Source: Mactra quadrangularis
Taxonomy: Eukaryota > Mollusca > Bivalvia > Venerida > Mactridae
Assembly (NCBI GenBank): GCA_025267735.1
Contig: CM046294.1
Span: 37,851,222 to 37,915,221, forward strand
Length of the DNA stretch: 64,000 nucleotides
Direction: 5' to 3'
The notes below the pieces were generated by a model. The model was not told the origin of the DNA. It was given only the letters and a program-made list of their open reading frames with translations, and did no database searches. Each line of letters opens with the position of its first letter. Position 1 is the stretch's first letter. Below are positions 22,101 to 32,126 of the stretch, in pieces. A program made the translations under genes and the position numbers.

Positions 22101-22387
22101 GTGTTGGGTTTAACCGTAGCAACTCATTGTATAGGTCATATAACGACGTCCACCGCACCTAACCTAGCTTTCCTGGACCCTTGTCTATAACCAGTACTCA
22201 CCTGCCCTTCCACAAGGTCGGAAACTTCTCCATATACCTTAGTAACGGAGGAAAATTGACATTATTGTCAAACTTCTATGGAAAGATATAACCTCCACAG
22301 GTAGGATTCGAACTCGTACCCTCCCCCCCTTAGGGACACTAGATTCGAAATCTAGGCGCGCTACCAACTACGCTGCCGACCTGGGTT
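22101..22387 (-). repeat. SINE family A body with family B-type tail (chimeric copy)
   Basis: The head (CTACCAACTACGCTGCCGAC on the forward strand) and body (CCTTCCACAAGGTCGGAAAC) are family A. The tail GCAACTCATTGTATAGGTCA followed by TATAACG is the family B form, as in the copy at 13.6 kb. Confidence 0.8.
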
Positions 22388-22494
22388 TTATGTTTTTCTA
22401 AAACGTAAATTCACCTAGAATGAAGTGTGATTGTTTTAATAAAAATCCAACTTTCCTACAAGTATATAGGCAATTTTGGATGACGCTGTATACT

Positions 22495-22945
22495 TAAGGG
22501 ATGAGACGAAAAAGGCATCACACGATACGATACGTATCGATACGAAAGGAGACAGTATGATAATTTACGATACGATACGATACGGGTAGTTTTTGTAAAA
22601 TCACAAACATTTACATTCTTTGATTTATAATCACGGGTTGTCCAAGGATTGAATTGTCTCTTCCTGCGGGTTGAGTTGTCCTTACTTCGGATTGAATCGT
22701 CCACTGGTTGAATTGTCCACGGGTTAAGTTGTACTGGACTCGTTTTACAAACAGCCACAGAGATTATATTTCTTGAACGAATATGGCAAACCAGTCGAAT
22801 ACTGAAAATACAGTGATATAGCAGTGACTTCCCCTGATTACGAATGTCAAAGTCGTAATGCGATATATCGTGCTGGACCACGATACGTATCGCGGCCCGA
22901 TATATCGATATTGTATCGTTATATTGCCATATCGTCTTATCCCTA
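22495..22945 (+). mobile_element. hAT-like MITE with GATACGATACG subrepeats
   Basis: The ends TAAGGGATGAGACGAAA and (reverse) TAGGGATAAGACGATAT are inverted repeats of a common hAT-like type. Next to them lie runs of CGATACGATACG (22528-22590) and CGATATATCGATATTG (22895-22920). The flanks GTATACT and GTATATA may be a worn 8-bp target duplication. The centre (22632-22738) carries GGTTGAATTGTCCAC repeats related to family G. Confidence 0.6.
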
Positions 22946-23244
22946 GTATATATGTTCGGTTGTGATTATATTGCAACGTGTGGATGTGGTGCTACCTTGA
23001 ATTTTGACGTCCGTGGCTCGATTCTCGGTGTCGGCAGGCTATCGCCTTCCTTAACAGCAATTTTCCCCAGTATTAGAAAAAGAAGTTGTGATTTTGTGAA
23101 ACGGATGACAAGCTGGTACTGATTGAGGCTTTCCAAGAAAGGAAATTGACCAGAACACCAAATTATTTGAATAGAACCTGTCATTTAAAATGGAATGCAA
23201 TGTACTCATCGTACATATATTGTTCAAAACATAACAGATGAACT

Positions 23245-23472
23245 TTTCACAAAAATTCTTACGACAAAAGTTATCGTCATATCTTCATTAATTTTGCAGT
23301 TCAAAGTCAGAAGGATAATAAACATAACTATGATATGATTTTAAACATATACAATATTAAACATAATTCAATGTAATTTGGATTTTATTGGCCAAAAGTG
23401 ACCGTATTATGAATGTTTCCTGCTTTTGACTTACGATGATTTTTATCGTAAGAATGTTTGTGAAAAGCGCCA
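23245..23472 (+). mobile_element. MITE family C copy
   Basis: Left end CTTTTCACAAAAATTCTTAC, right end ATCGTAAGAATGTTTGTGAA then AAG. The interior (CAAAGTCAGAAGGATAAT, ACCGTATTATGAATGTTTCC) matches the 12.3 kb copy. Confidence 0.75.
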
Positions 23473-24320
23473 CTGGTCGATAGTTCAATTGTATTGGAGG
23501 TCTAAATTTATACATTTTGTCAATACAGGGCATAAACAAAATCCGCATTCTGATATTTGATTTGTTACACAAGGTATTGGTCAATATAAAATAAATACTA
23601 TAGCGTATTGTATTCATGCACCGCATGATATACATTTAGGATTCATTTCCAAGGCTTTGAATTCTGTAATAATCTATTGTATGGACTACATTTATATACC
23701 AGTACTATTAACAATGATGGTAAATGGATGTTAAATTGAAAATCTATAAAAGTTTGAACAACTTAGTGATATCAATATGATTTTATGCTGAATAAAAGAG
23801 GCTTTCCTCCGATTTGGTAATAGAAAATAAATAATTTGATCCTCATTGAAATACTCGTGGTTAGAAAAAAATGGGACATGTGATTATTCGCAAGCTTTGT
23901 CTAGAGAAGCTCAATTTAGAAGAAAGCTTTTTATAGACAATTACCATGCACAAAGAGCAGATGTTATGGAATTTCAACATTTCCACACTTTTCCAAGGAC
24001 AAGCGAAATCTAAAACTCAACTTCAACGGTCCAGAATCAAAATTCATTTGACCAGAAGCTTATTACTCAAACAGACATATTGAGTTGTTAATGAAATAGG
24101 GGGGAGAGGGGCTGGGCGCTGGTTTTGAACGTAAAACGATTTAGACTACATCAGATGTAGAAAATATTCTTTTCTTCCAAACCTGACAAATCTACCCTAA
24201 AAAAACAGCCTCACCCTAACAGAAAAGCCTTTATACGATCTTAATATTTACTATGCCTAACTAGTTTTCATAATATATTGGTACATTCTATTCAATTTTC
24301 AGTAGTGCATAAAGTCACCA

Positions 24321-24450
24321 ATCCCGCTGATTTAAACACTCACTACAGTATATCTGTACTCAAGATCAATATTTGAGTATTTAGATCAGTAGGGTTGATG
24401 CAAGTATGTGCCACTGACAGGTGAATAAAATTTACCAATACATTATGACA
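24321..24450 (+). mobile_element. MITE family E copy
   Basis: AATCCCGCTGATTTAAACAC and TACAGTATATCTGTACTCA face TTTAGATCAGTAGGGTTG. The tail CACTGACAGGTGAATAAAAT matches the 7.3 and 14.2 kb copies. Confidence 0.6.
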
Positions 24451-24904
24451 AACAAACTTGTAGAATAGATTTTATTCTTTTTCCTAAATTGTAAAAGTTT
24501 TTGTGATTGTGTCAATGCAGATAAATTTGAAAGACATTGTTTACAGCACAAAGCAAAAATACCTAAATAAATGACTATATGTATATTGAATATGGTGTGA
24601 TTTTATTCATTAACTAAATATTTTGTCCTACTTTTGACAATTTTCTAACTACTATTGCCAATATAGTGTCATGAGGTATTTAAATAGTGACAACTCCGAG
24701 TTTCTATTTAATTAAAGTTCTAAATTGTAACAGAAAAAACTATGATGTTTCAAATCCATAGTACAATGTATGGTATGGTATAATCATTTTAATCATTTAA
24801 AGATTTTACATTTTAAATTTATCCCTTCCGAGTCCGCTTCCTTGTCCCCAGTACTAAGCTAGTAAGATAATGCTACATGCTCTTGGTAACAACGGGGTAG
24901 GTTT

Positions 24905-24987
24905 TAGATGGGATTCGAACCAACGCGGAGCTGGCTGTCCAATGATTGCCAGTCCAACGTCGTAACCGCTCGGCCACGCCAGCACCT
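24905..24987 (-). pseudogene. tRNA-Ser-like pseudogene or SINE head
   Basis: The reverse strand reads GCTGGCGTGGCCGAGCGGTT, GGACTGGCAATC, then GTTGGTTCGAATCCCATC. This resembles a class II (serine-type) tRNA with a long variable arm. The acceptor ends do not pair and the anticodon stem is broken, so it is not a working tRNA. A diverged family A SINE body follows at 25085-25355 on the other strand. Confidence 0.6.
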
Positions 24988-25084
24988 ACAATGTATCAGG
25001 GTCAGTTTGGCATGTTAAGCTAGATCACATTCGTCCCTGCTTAATTTGGTCCAAACTGGGTCCGTAGCGCCGTGAATATGGCGC

Positions 25085-25355
25085 TGGAATTTTAAATCTA
25101 GCTTCCTGAAGCAGGAGCAGCTGGGAATCCCTCCTGGTACGGTTATATTTAATATCCTCCCACGGAAATTGGACAATTCTGTCGATTTCTACCATTAACA
25201 AAGTACACGTATATGGAGTAGTTTCCGGCCTTGTAAATGGGTATGTGAGTACTGGTTATAAACAATGGTCAAGGAAAGCTAGGTTATGTGAACTGGTCGA
25301 CATAAAATACCACAATTGTGTTGACCTGGCGTAAAATCCATTAAATATAAATATT
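25085..25355 (+). repeat. SINE family A, diverged copy
   Basis: Carries GAATCCCTCCTGGTACGG, TGTCGATTTCTACCATTA, TTTCCGGCCTTGTAAATGGG and AAGGAAAGCTAGGTTATGTG, and ends in ATCCATTAAATATAAATA. Confidence 0.65.
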
Positions 25356-25359
25356 ATTT

Positions 25360-26862
25360 TCTAAATTTAAATCAAGAAATTCAGTATGTCAAAGCAAAAA
25401 AAACCATCTTTTTAATACACTTCAACCCCTTTAAGTATAAAACAATATTATAACTACTATTGCATTTAAATCACAGATTGTCGAAATGAAAGAGCTCCCC
25501 CCCTCCCAAATGATATATTCACTTATACATAAAGCCTTTCTTTCAACAGTTATTCGTGTCGTTTTAAGGCGTAACCCATTTTTCTTTTTGAAGATATTTC
25601 TTTACATTTATTAGTTTGGATAGAACTAAAAATTAAATAAAAAAAGAACTATCGTGTCAATAAACAGTAAAAAAGACGTTAAACTAAAAATGTAGAGTAT
25701 ACACTGCTTGTAAAAATGTATTTTAACGTGATCTCCGTCGACAAATATTTGACCAGCGTTTTTGTCCAACCACAATATTTGGGTTGACCTGTATTAGATA
25801 AAGTTGGTAACTTGAAACGCGTTGAGATTTTATATGACAGTGTTTATCGTAGCATAACGATAGTATTCTTTAGACATAATTAGGGCTGCATACTAAAACA
25901 GATATATCCTGCAAGAATATCCGCCCTCCTACCCACAGGTAGGGCTGTGGATCGTTGAGCTAGTGGCGATCCGATCCGAACCACGATTCATGTGTAGCGA
26001 TTCACGAATCGAACCACGAATCACTTGTTAATGGAGAAGCATACAGGAAATAATATTATAACAAAAATAAGTGAAGAATTACAGAAGCTTTTACTATATG
26101 GAAAACTATGTACTCCAAACATTTATATTACCAGACGTTTTATGGGCATTTTCAGAAATAACATTTTGTTTAAATGTGTATCAATCGAAATTTTGACACA
26201 AGATAATTCAGTCCCTATATAAATTAAAAATTTCATAAGTAGTGCGGCTCGTTTTCAGTGATAATTAAGCTAAAAATGTTCTTTCATTTTTTCCCCAAAA
26301 ATAGATAGCGATCCGACGATTTCGGACGTAACGAATATTCGTACTCGATTTTCTGGTCGAGATCGCAAATATCCGAGTACTCGGATACTCGCAGTAGACC
26401 TTCTCACAGGTACACGTTGTTTCCTTGAGCACGAAACTTTATCCTATACAAGCTCAGTACTGGGGGACAAGAAAACGGACTCGAAAGTGATAAATCTAAG
26501 TTGTAAGAACTTGTTTCACAATCAGCCTAAAATAAATTAGTATAAAAACCCCACAGGGACCCCGATCCCCCGAAACCAAACTTCCTTGCCTAAGAGATTC
26601 CGACCATATTACTATAAGGACGGTCCTAATAAGCCAAACTTTATTGTTATAATTATACTGGGTTTAACGCCGTGTCAACACAATTTTTAAGGTTATTTTA
26701 ATATTTTTTTATCTTTACATAATAGGACTTCGATGATAAAATCCGAGGTTCCAACTGATAAGACCCAATTGCCAATCGGATAGCTTCCGACTTCATTTAG
26801 GAATGATTACTGACTAATATCATTCATCGTATCAAAACAATAAATATTTATTTTCAATTTTA
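25360..26862. other. AT-rich stretch upstream of the sulfatase gene
   Basis: Includes a possible hAT-type end near 25945 (TAGGGCTGTGGATCG) followed by GATCCGATCCGAACCACGAT repeats, and ATCCGAGTACTCGGATACTC near 26375. A 46-bp family A SINE tail lies at 26658-26703. The sulfatase promoter must be here, or farther upstream because there is a 5' intron, but no clear core element is visible. Confidence 0.45.
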
Positions 26863-26916
26863 GGTTCAATGACAGAAAAAAGTAAACAAAAGTAACAATT
26901 GCTGTCAGCTTGGACA

Positions 26917-29184
26917 ATGAATCTAGTGACGTTGTTTTGTTGTCACATTTTCTTTAGCGTTGTGACGTCATCGAGGAAAAACTTTGTGACGTCAGAGAAG
27001 AAAAATGTTCTTTTTATCGCTATGGATGATTTGAGACCCGAGTTAGAACCCTATGCTCGGCCCCTTGATAGCCAGGCATTGTTCCCTAATATACATACTC
27101 CAAACATTGAACAGTTGGCGAGTAAAAGCATTGTGTTCCACAACGCCTATGTTCAACAGCCGTTGTGTGCTCCAAGTAGGGCATCCTTGCTTACAGGAAG
27201 ACGACCTGACACAACAGGGGTACACGGGTTCCATAAGAATTTCAGAGATTCAGGTGGAGATTTTACAACTATTCCTCAGTTCTTTAAAAACAATGGATAT
27301 TATACTGTAGGGTTTGGTAAAATATTTCACGACGGGGAAGACTGGAACGATGACCCGGTTTCTTGGACAGAGCCTTTGTGGCGAGAAAAGCCGAATCTGG
27401 AAGGTCTTGCACACAGCTGGCGAGCGGTACCGGAAGAAGAGTTGGCCAACGCGACGTTAAGAGACACGGATGTTGCCGACAGAGCAATTGCAAAACTGAG
27501 AACAATCGCATCTGCTGGTAAGAAACCTTTCTTTCTTGCGGCAGGATTTTTTAAACCACATTTACCTTATGTGTTCCCTGAGAAGTATTTGCAGTTTTAT
27601 CCTGAAGAGAGTATTTATCTACCGGACAATCTTTACGTTCCTGATAAGATGCCGAAACTAGCTTGGAGCGATTATGTCTTCCTGTTGAAATTTCAAGACA
27701 TCAAAGATTTGAATGTAACTGGAAACTTTAATACAACGTTACCATTGGCAAAGATTCTAGAATTAAGACGAGCTTACTATAGTGCGATTACTTATGTGGA
27801 TTATGAAATAGGCAGACTTTTAAATGAGCTTAATGAATTAGATTTAGTTGAGGATACGGTTATTGTGTTTTGGAGCGATCATGGCTACCACTTAGGAGAA
27901 AATGGCGAATGGTGCAAACATACAGCATTCGAGCTGTCCGCAAGAGCTCCACTAATGTTTAGTATTCCATCCGTAACAGACACCAGAATAGATACGTATG
28001 AACTTGTTGAACATGTTGATATTTTCCCAACCGTTGTCGAAGCAGCAGGTCACGATGTTCCTGACTTATGTCCGAAAAACTCCAAACATTTACAACTATG
28101 CGTTGAAGGAATTAGTTTAATGCCTTTGACTCAATGCCCAAACAATTCTCTGAAATCTGGTGCTTTCACGCAAGCAGTTAGAGACAATCACACAATGGCA
28201 TACTCTCTCCGAACAAAACAATTTAGATACATTGAATGGGCCGATTATGTTTATGGTACAAATCAACCTAGGTGGAATGATATAAAAGCTAAAGAGCTTT
28301 ACGATCACTTTAAAGATCCTGCTGAGAATTTTAATGTTGTTCATGAACCAGAATATGAAGCAGTTGTTAGTGATTTAAGTAAACAGATAAGAAAAGGATG
28401 GAGGAATGCCATTTTGAAAACTAACACCGGTGAATGTTTAACTATTGGTTCAAATGAAGTTGATACCACTACGAGTTATGAGCAGTCTACTGAAAGCGAT
28501 GCATTAACTGAAACGCCAATGGGTAAAACAGTAACTGATGCCATAATTGAAGATGCTACTAAGGCAAATGATATAGTGAAAGTTACAACGACATCAAATG
28601 TCATAAAACAAGATCGTGTAACTCAAATAAAAGATTCAACGGTTAAAACAGAATCTGAAAGTGAAACTAATACTGAATCACCGAACAAAGAATCAATTGA
28701 AAAAGAAAATCAAAAGAGTGAATCGGTGAGTAAACCTACTAGTGAGCCAAAAATCAAAATCTCTAGTAAGCCAAATGTTAAACCAACAAGTGAATCTACA
28801 AATAAAAATAAGAATAATTTAGTTGAAGAACAAAATAGTGAGACAACTGTAGAACCTGACAGTGAATTAAATACTGGATCTAAAAATAAAATAGATCTCA
28901 CTAAACAAACCGAACTGAATGACAGTGACAAATCTGCATTGAATGATGAAAAAGCTCAAACTTCCGTTACATCACCAAGTGCAGGGTGTTGTTCATTATC
29001 ACAAACAGTGTTCATTTCAATATTAGTATCAAGCTTGTCTGTTGCTTTGGCATTTGTCTTTAATCACTTTTTTAAAAATTCAAAATTTAAAAGAACTAAA
29101 CTTAATGGATATAGATATGAAAAGTTAAAAGGGGACGAGGAGCGATGTTTTGAAACGGAAGTTTTAACAAGTGCCTACACGTGA
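26917..29184 (+). CDS. Iduronate-2-sulfatase-like enzyme with C-terminal membrane anchor, single coding exon
   Basis: Family knowledge: iduronate-2-sulfatase removes 2-O-sulfate from iduronate in dermatan and heparan sulfate in the lysosome. The start is set at the first ATG (26917), giving 755 residues; an upstream in-frame TTG is ignored. Residues 1-18 look like a signal peptide. The sulfatase signature CAPSRASLLTGRRPDT has its modifiable Cys at 84. Metal and active-site matches are Asp37-Asp38 (AMDDLRPE), Gly-Lys 134-135 (VGFGKIFH), His215 (KPHLP) and Asp321-His322 (WSDHGYHLGE); Cys84 and Lys135 fall at the human positions. Residues 516-696 form a Ser/Thr/Lys/Glu-rich stalk. Residues 697-719 (TVFISILVSSLSVALAFVF...) are a membrane segment, followed by a 36-residue basic tail with YEKL at 734-737. 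Human IDS is soluble and has no such extension. TTTTAG at 26858-26863 suggests a 5' untranslated intron, and a nine-codon upstream frame (26869-26895) precedes the start. Confidence 0.9.
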   Translation: MNLVTLFCCHIFFSVVTSSRKNFVTSEKKNVLFIAMDDLRPELEPYARPLDSQALFPNIHTPNIEQLASKSIVFHNAYVQQPLCAPSRASLLTGRRPDTTGVHGFHKNFRDSGGDFTTIPQFFKNNGYYTVGFGKIFHDGEDWNDDPVSWTEPLWREKPNLEGLAHSWRAVPEEELANATLRDTDVADRAIAKLRTIASAGKKPFFLAAGFFKPHLPYVFPEKYLQFYPEESIYLPDNLYVPDKMPKLAWSDYVFLLKFQDIKDLNVTGNFNTTLPLAKILELRRAYYSAITYVDYEIGRLLNELNELDLVEDTVIVFWSDHGYHLGENGEWCKHTAFELSARAPLMFSIPSVTDTRIDTYELVEHVDIFPTVVEAAGHDVPDLCPKNSKHLQLCVEGISLMPLTQCPNNSLKSGAFTQAVRDNHTMAYSLRTKQFRYIEWADYVYGTNQPRWNDIKAKELYDHFKDPAENFNVVHEPEYEAVVSDLSKQIRKGWRNAILKTNTGECLTIGSNEVDTTTSYEQSTESDALTETPMGKTVTDAIIEDATKANDIVKVTTTSNVIKQDRVTQIKDSTVKTESESETNTESPNKESIEKENQKSESVSKPTSEPKIKISSKPNVKPTSESTNKNKNNLVEEQNSETTVEPDSELNTGSKNKIDLTKQTELNDSDKSALNDEKAQTSVTSPSAGCCSLSQTVFISILVSSLSVALAFVFNHFFKNSKFKRTKLNGYRYEKLKGDEERCFETEVLTSAYT

Positions 29185-29191
29185 TCTACGC

Positions 29192-29290
29192 GTTAACTAG
29201 TTATGTAACTAGTTAACCTCTCAATTAACTAGTTAATTATCTGGTTATATGGTGGCAGGAATATGCCACCATATGTAATAGGTGGCAGGA
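29192..29290 (+). other. Perfect palindrome and duplicated GGTGGCAGGAATATG motif in the sulfatase 3' region
   Basis: Eight bases after the stop, 29192-29217 is a perfect 12+2+12 palindrome (arm GTTAACTAGTTA). At 29250-29290 the motif GGTGGCAGGAATATG occurs twice, the first copy itself palindromic with GCCACCATA. These could form hairpins in the 3' untranslated RNA or mark a short insertion. Confidence 0.7.
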
Positions 29291-29377
29291 ATATGCGACC
29301 ATACATATTATCATTGAAATAAGATATAAAAACTTTTCTATTTGAACACGGGGTGTAACGGTTAACCGGTATATCAG

Positions 29378-29599
29378 CAGGCTGTGTTCAGTTGCCTTGA
29401 ACGTTCCAAAAACGTTCCGTAACGAAAGTGTCGAAACAACTCAACCCATAGACAACTCAACCCGAGACAACTCAATCTCCTACTAACGGATTGAATTGTC
29501 CCAACTTTGATTTAAGTATTGCACGGGTTGAGTTGTCTTCGGGTTAAGTTCTCCCGTACCCGTAACGTTAGCTAACAGTAGTTACTGAACACGGGACAG
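29378..29599 (+). mobile_element. MITE family G copy 1 (AACTCAACCC type)
   Basis: The ends GTGTTCAGTTGCCTTGAACG and GTAGTTACTGAACACG are inverted. The interior repeats GACAACTCAACCC and its reverse GGGTTGAGTTGTC. Other copies are at 31705-31909 and 41507-41702. The outer ends are shared with family A. Confidence 0.75.
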
Positions 29600-30373
29600 T
29601 TTATATTGTATATTGCAAAACGAATTCTGGCGGATTTTAGGTGATTCGTATTTTCTTGAATCGGTTTTTAAGTTATGTGCCGTACTGATTTTTATTATCA
29701 GAATCTGATCGTTAAATTTTTGAATAAATGTTCATATTTGTTGAAAACAAGAAATAATCTTTCTGTGTTTTTTAAGGTTAAACATTTCATCAAATGCGAG
29801 AAAAAATATTTTCGGTATAGTTCGTTTTAAAAATATGTAATTTTTTCTAACATGAAACAAGTTATTCAAATATTTGGATAAGTGATCATTTAAAAATACA
29901 CATACACGCGCAATGCTGATCCAATTTACACGAATTTCATGCATAAATTTATGCTTTGCATGTCTACAAAAACAAACGGTACGCGTTGCAATACATGTGT
30001 ATATTGCAATACGGTTTTACCGACTGTTACACCTCTAATTTGAATAGACGCAAATCTCTTTTAGAGAGACTTTTGAAGCCAGATTGTTGCTTTTGAAACT
30101 CACTGAATCATGACTAAGTGTCATTTTTCTTCACTAAAATTAAATGTACATGTTTATCAACGCAAAATCTAAAAATATACCCTTTTTGACAATAACAAAT
30201 TTTAGAATAGCGTTTTAACATTGCATTGACGGCATAACATGTCTGAATAGTAATTAACCTTTTCAACTACAGGACACTTCAAAAGTCCTAGGACACAATT
30301 CTCTTCTTAGGTTTCACTTATTCACATTTACTCATGAAAAAAGAGAACATATTTTTTATTGATATTCACTACT
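29600..30373. other. AT-rich stretch, nothing recognised
   Basis: Contains AATAAA at 29723-29728, a candidate distal polyadenylation signal for the sulfatase gene. Otherwise there are only short chance open frames. Confidence 0.4.
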
Positions 30374-31252
30374 CATTCGGAACACCTCGATCATTCATTT
30401 TATGAATGATCTCGGAATGATTCCACCAAGAGTATCGGGTTTTTGCTACATACGCAAGGCGAAGCACATGTGAAGCACGTATCGGTGATGCAAAATAGTT
30501 CTGGTCGTAAACAAACAAGGGTTTGAAAAAAACCTCGTTTGTATTCTATATAGATCTATATATTGTTCAGTGTTATCATGGAATCGAGTATTTCAAATTT
30601 TATGACTAAAACCGAGACAAAAATTATTGCCTAGGCAATAGTGGTTTTGTTTACTTCGACACCGGTTAAAGTATTCTGTTTGAACATGTGACACAAAGGT
30701 TGTTTCAAAATGGCGACTATATGTCCGTGATTGTCTGGTTCCCAGTCGTACTTTGGCAGGTTAAAGTACGTCAGGCAAACCATGATCATGGCCGCGTCCT
30801 ATGTAATGAATTAAATATTTGATAATTATGTTTCCAAATGAGCATTTCTCACTACACAGCTTAAATCAAAGGATCATTGTGCAAGAATTGCAGTGGATGC
30901 CTTTAAGTTGTTCGGTTACATTAACTTATGCAAAATAAATTATCCAAAATTCTTACGAGACTAATCCACGTTCGAGACTGTTCACTTGAGACATGTTTTT
31001 GTTAATCGTCGGCTAAATATACGTGTAATCTGAAAAATCAAAATTTAATGTCCTATATAGTAGCGAACTCCTACTAAAGTAACTATCGTCAGCAAATGAT
31101 CATGCAGGATCAAGAAAACATAATACCTGTACAATAACTGAGGAGACCGCCATGATCACGGCTTGCCTGACCCGATAACGATAGTGGTAAGGGGCAGGTA
31201 ATCCAGACTATGACCGAGGTTATTTGAAGTGACAGCCGATGAGTTCCGAATA
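30374..31252 (+). mobile_element. MITE family H copy 1, split by a second inserted element
   Basis: Left end CATTCGGAACACCTCGATC at 30374, right end GATGAGTTCCGAAT near 31240. The left part matches the intact copy at 41129-41492 (GAAGCACATGTGAAGCACGT, TTTACTTCGACACCGGTT). From about 30734 to 31207 a foreign segment with its own inverted ends interrupts it. Confidence 0.7.
30734..31207 (+). mobile_element. MITE nested inside family H copy 1
   Basis: The ends TCTGGTTCCC and (reverse) TCTGGATTACC are followed inwards by GTCAGGCAAACCATGATCAT and its near-reverse (GCCATGATCACGGCTTGCCT on the forward strand). The flanks CTATATGTCCGTGATT and CTATGACCGAGGTTATT resemble each other, perhaps an extended target duplication. 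The 470-bp interior is not coding. Confidence 0.6.
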
Positions 31253-31704
31253 TTACAGTTTGTGCAAAAATTATAAACCGCCCACAAATGAAAATCGAAT
31301 AATTTGAACACCGTTTAATTTATAAATATAAAATATTGCATTGTAGTTAATTACAAGTTATACAGTCCGTTAAAAAAAATCAAATCCTGTTTATGAAAAC
31401 AATGTAATGAACTAATCCACGGCAGGGGATGTTCAGGATGACAATAACATTTTTAATAATATGAATTTTGATATGTTTTAAGGGTCTTGTTGGAGTATTG
31501 GTTTACAAAACGTTCTACTATTACAAGGGAGTAAGGGATGGGGCTTATCTGCCACACACATTTTGTTAAAATAAACTGTAAAACCTTTCTTTTCAACACT
31601 GCCCAACTTTTGAAATAGATTGGTTTATTATTTATGCTTACAAAAACACGAAATGTTAATTTGTACGAAGTACAAACATTGTTTTTTTGCCAATATCAGA
31701 ACCG

Positions 31705-31909
31705 CAGCGTTTTCAGTTACCTTGAACGTTCCAAAACGTTCCGTAACAGAAGTGTCGGAACAACTCAACCCAAAGACAACTCAATCCGAGAAAAGTTCAA
31801 TTTCTAACTAACGCTTTGAGTTGTCCCAACTTTGGCTTCAGTTATCCATGGGTTGAGTTGTCCCGAACCCCTAACGTTCGTTTAGAATCGTTACTGAACA
31901 CGCTGCTGG
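31705..31909 (+). mobile_element. MITE family G copy 2
   Basis: The ends CAGCGTTTTCAGTTACC and GTTACTGAACACGCTGCTGG are inverted. The interior has CGGAACAACTCAACCCAAAG and ATGGGTTGAGTTGTCCCG. Confidence 0.75.
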
Positions 31910-32045
31910 TTTTAGCAATGTGTGGAAGATTTGAACGGAAGTGACTATTTTGATAAAATGATAATAAAATTCCCATGCAATAAGTTATGCACGTTTGTAT
32001 GTCTTTGTTCCATATCTTATTCATGTTAAAACACATGAAAAACAC

Positions 32046-32126
32046 AAAGCATGGCGAGAGTCAGTGTCACTTGAAGAACGAGCTATTGCAATAGGAATGA
32101 TCGAAGCTGGTACCTCTGTAAGGCAA
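32046..32126 (+). pseudogene. Tc1/mariner-type transposase N-terminal fragment
   Basis: One frame reads KAWRESVSLEERAIAIGM followed by IEAGTSVRQ, which matches the first helix-turn-helix of Tc1-like transposases (consensus LSxEERxxIIGxxxAGxSxRQ). The match stops at CAA followed by GTATGT, after which the reading frame has no homology. No catalytic DDE region is nearby, so it is a fragment. Confidence 0.45.

Noticed and set aside
24905..24987. A working tRNA-Ser gene
   Set aside because: The acceptor arms do not pair and the anticodon stem is broken; treated as a pseudogene or SINE head.
26899..26916. Extending the sulfatase start upstream to an in-frame TTG
   Set aside because: TTG starts are not normal in animals; the ATG at 26917 gives a good signal peptide and puts the active-site Cys at 84.
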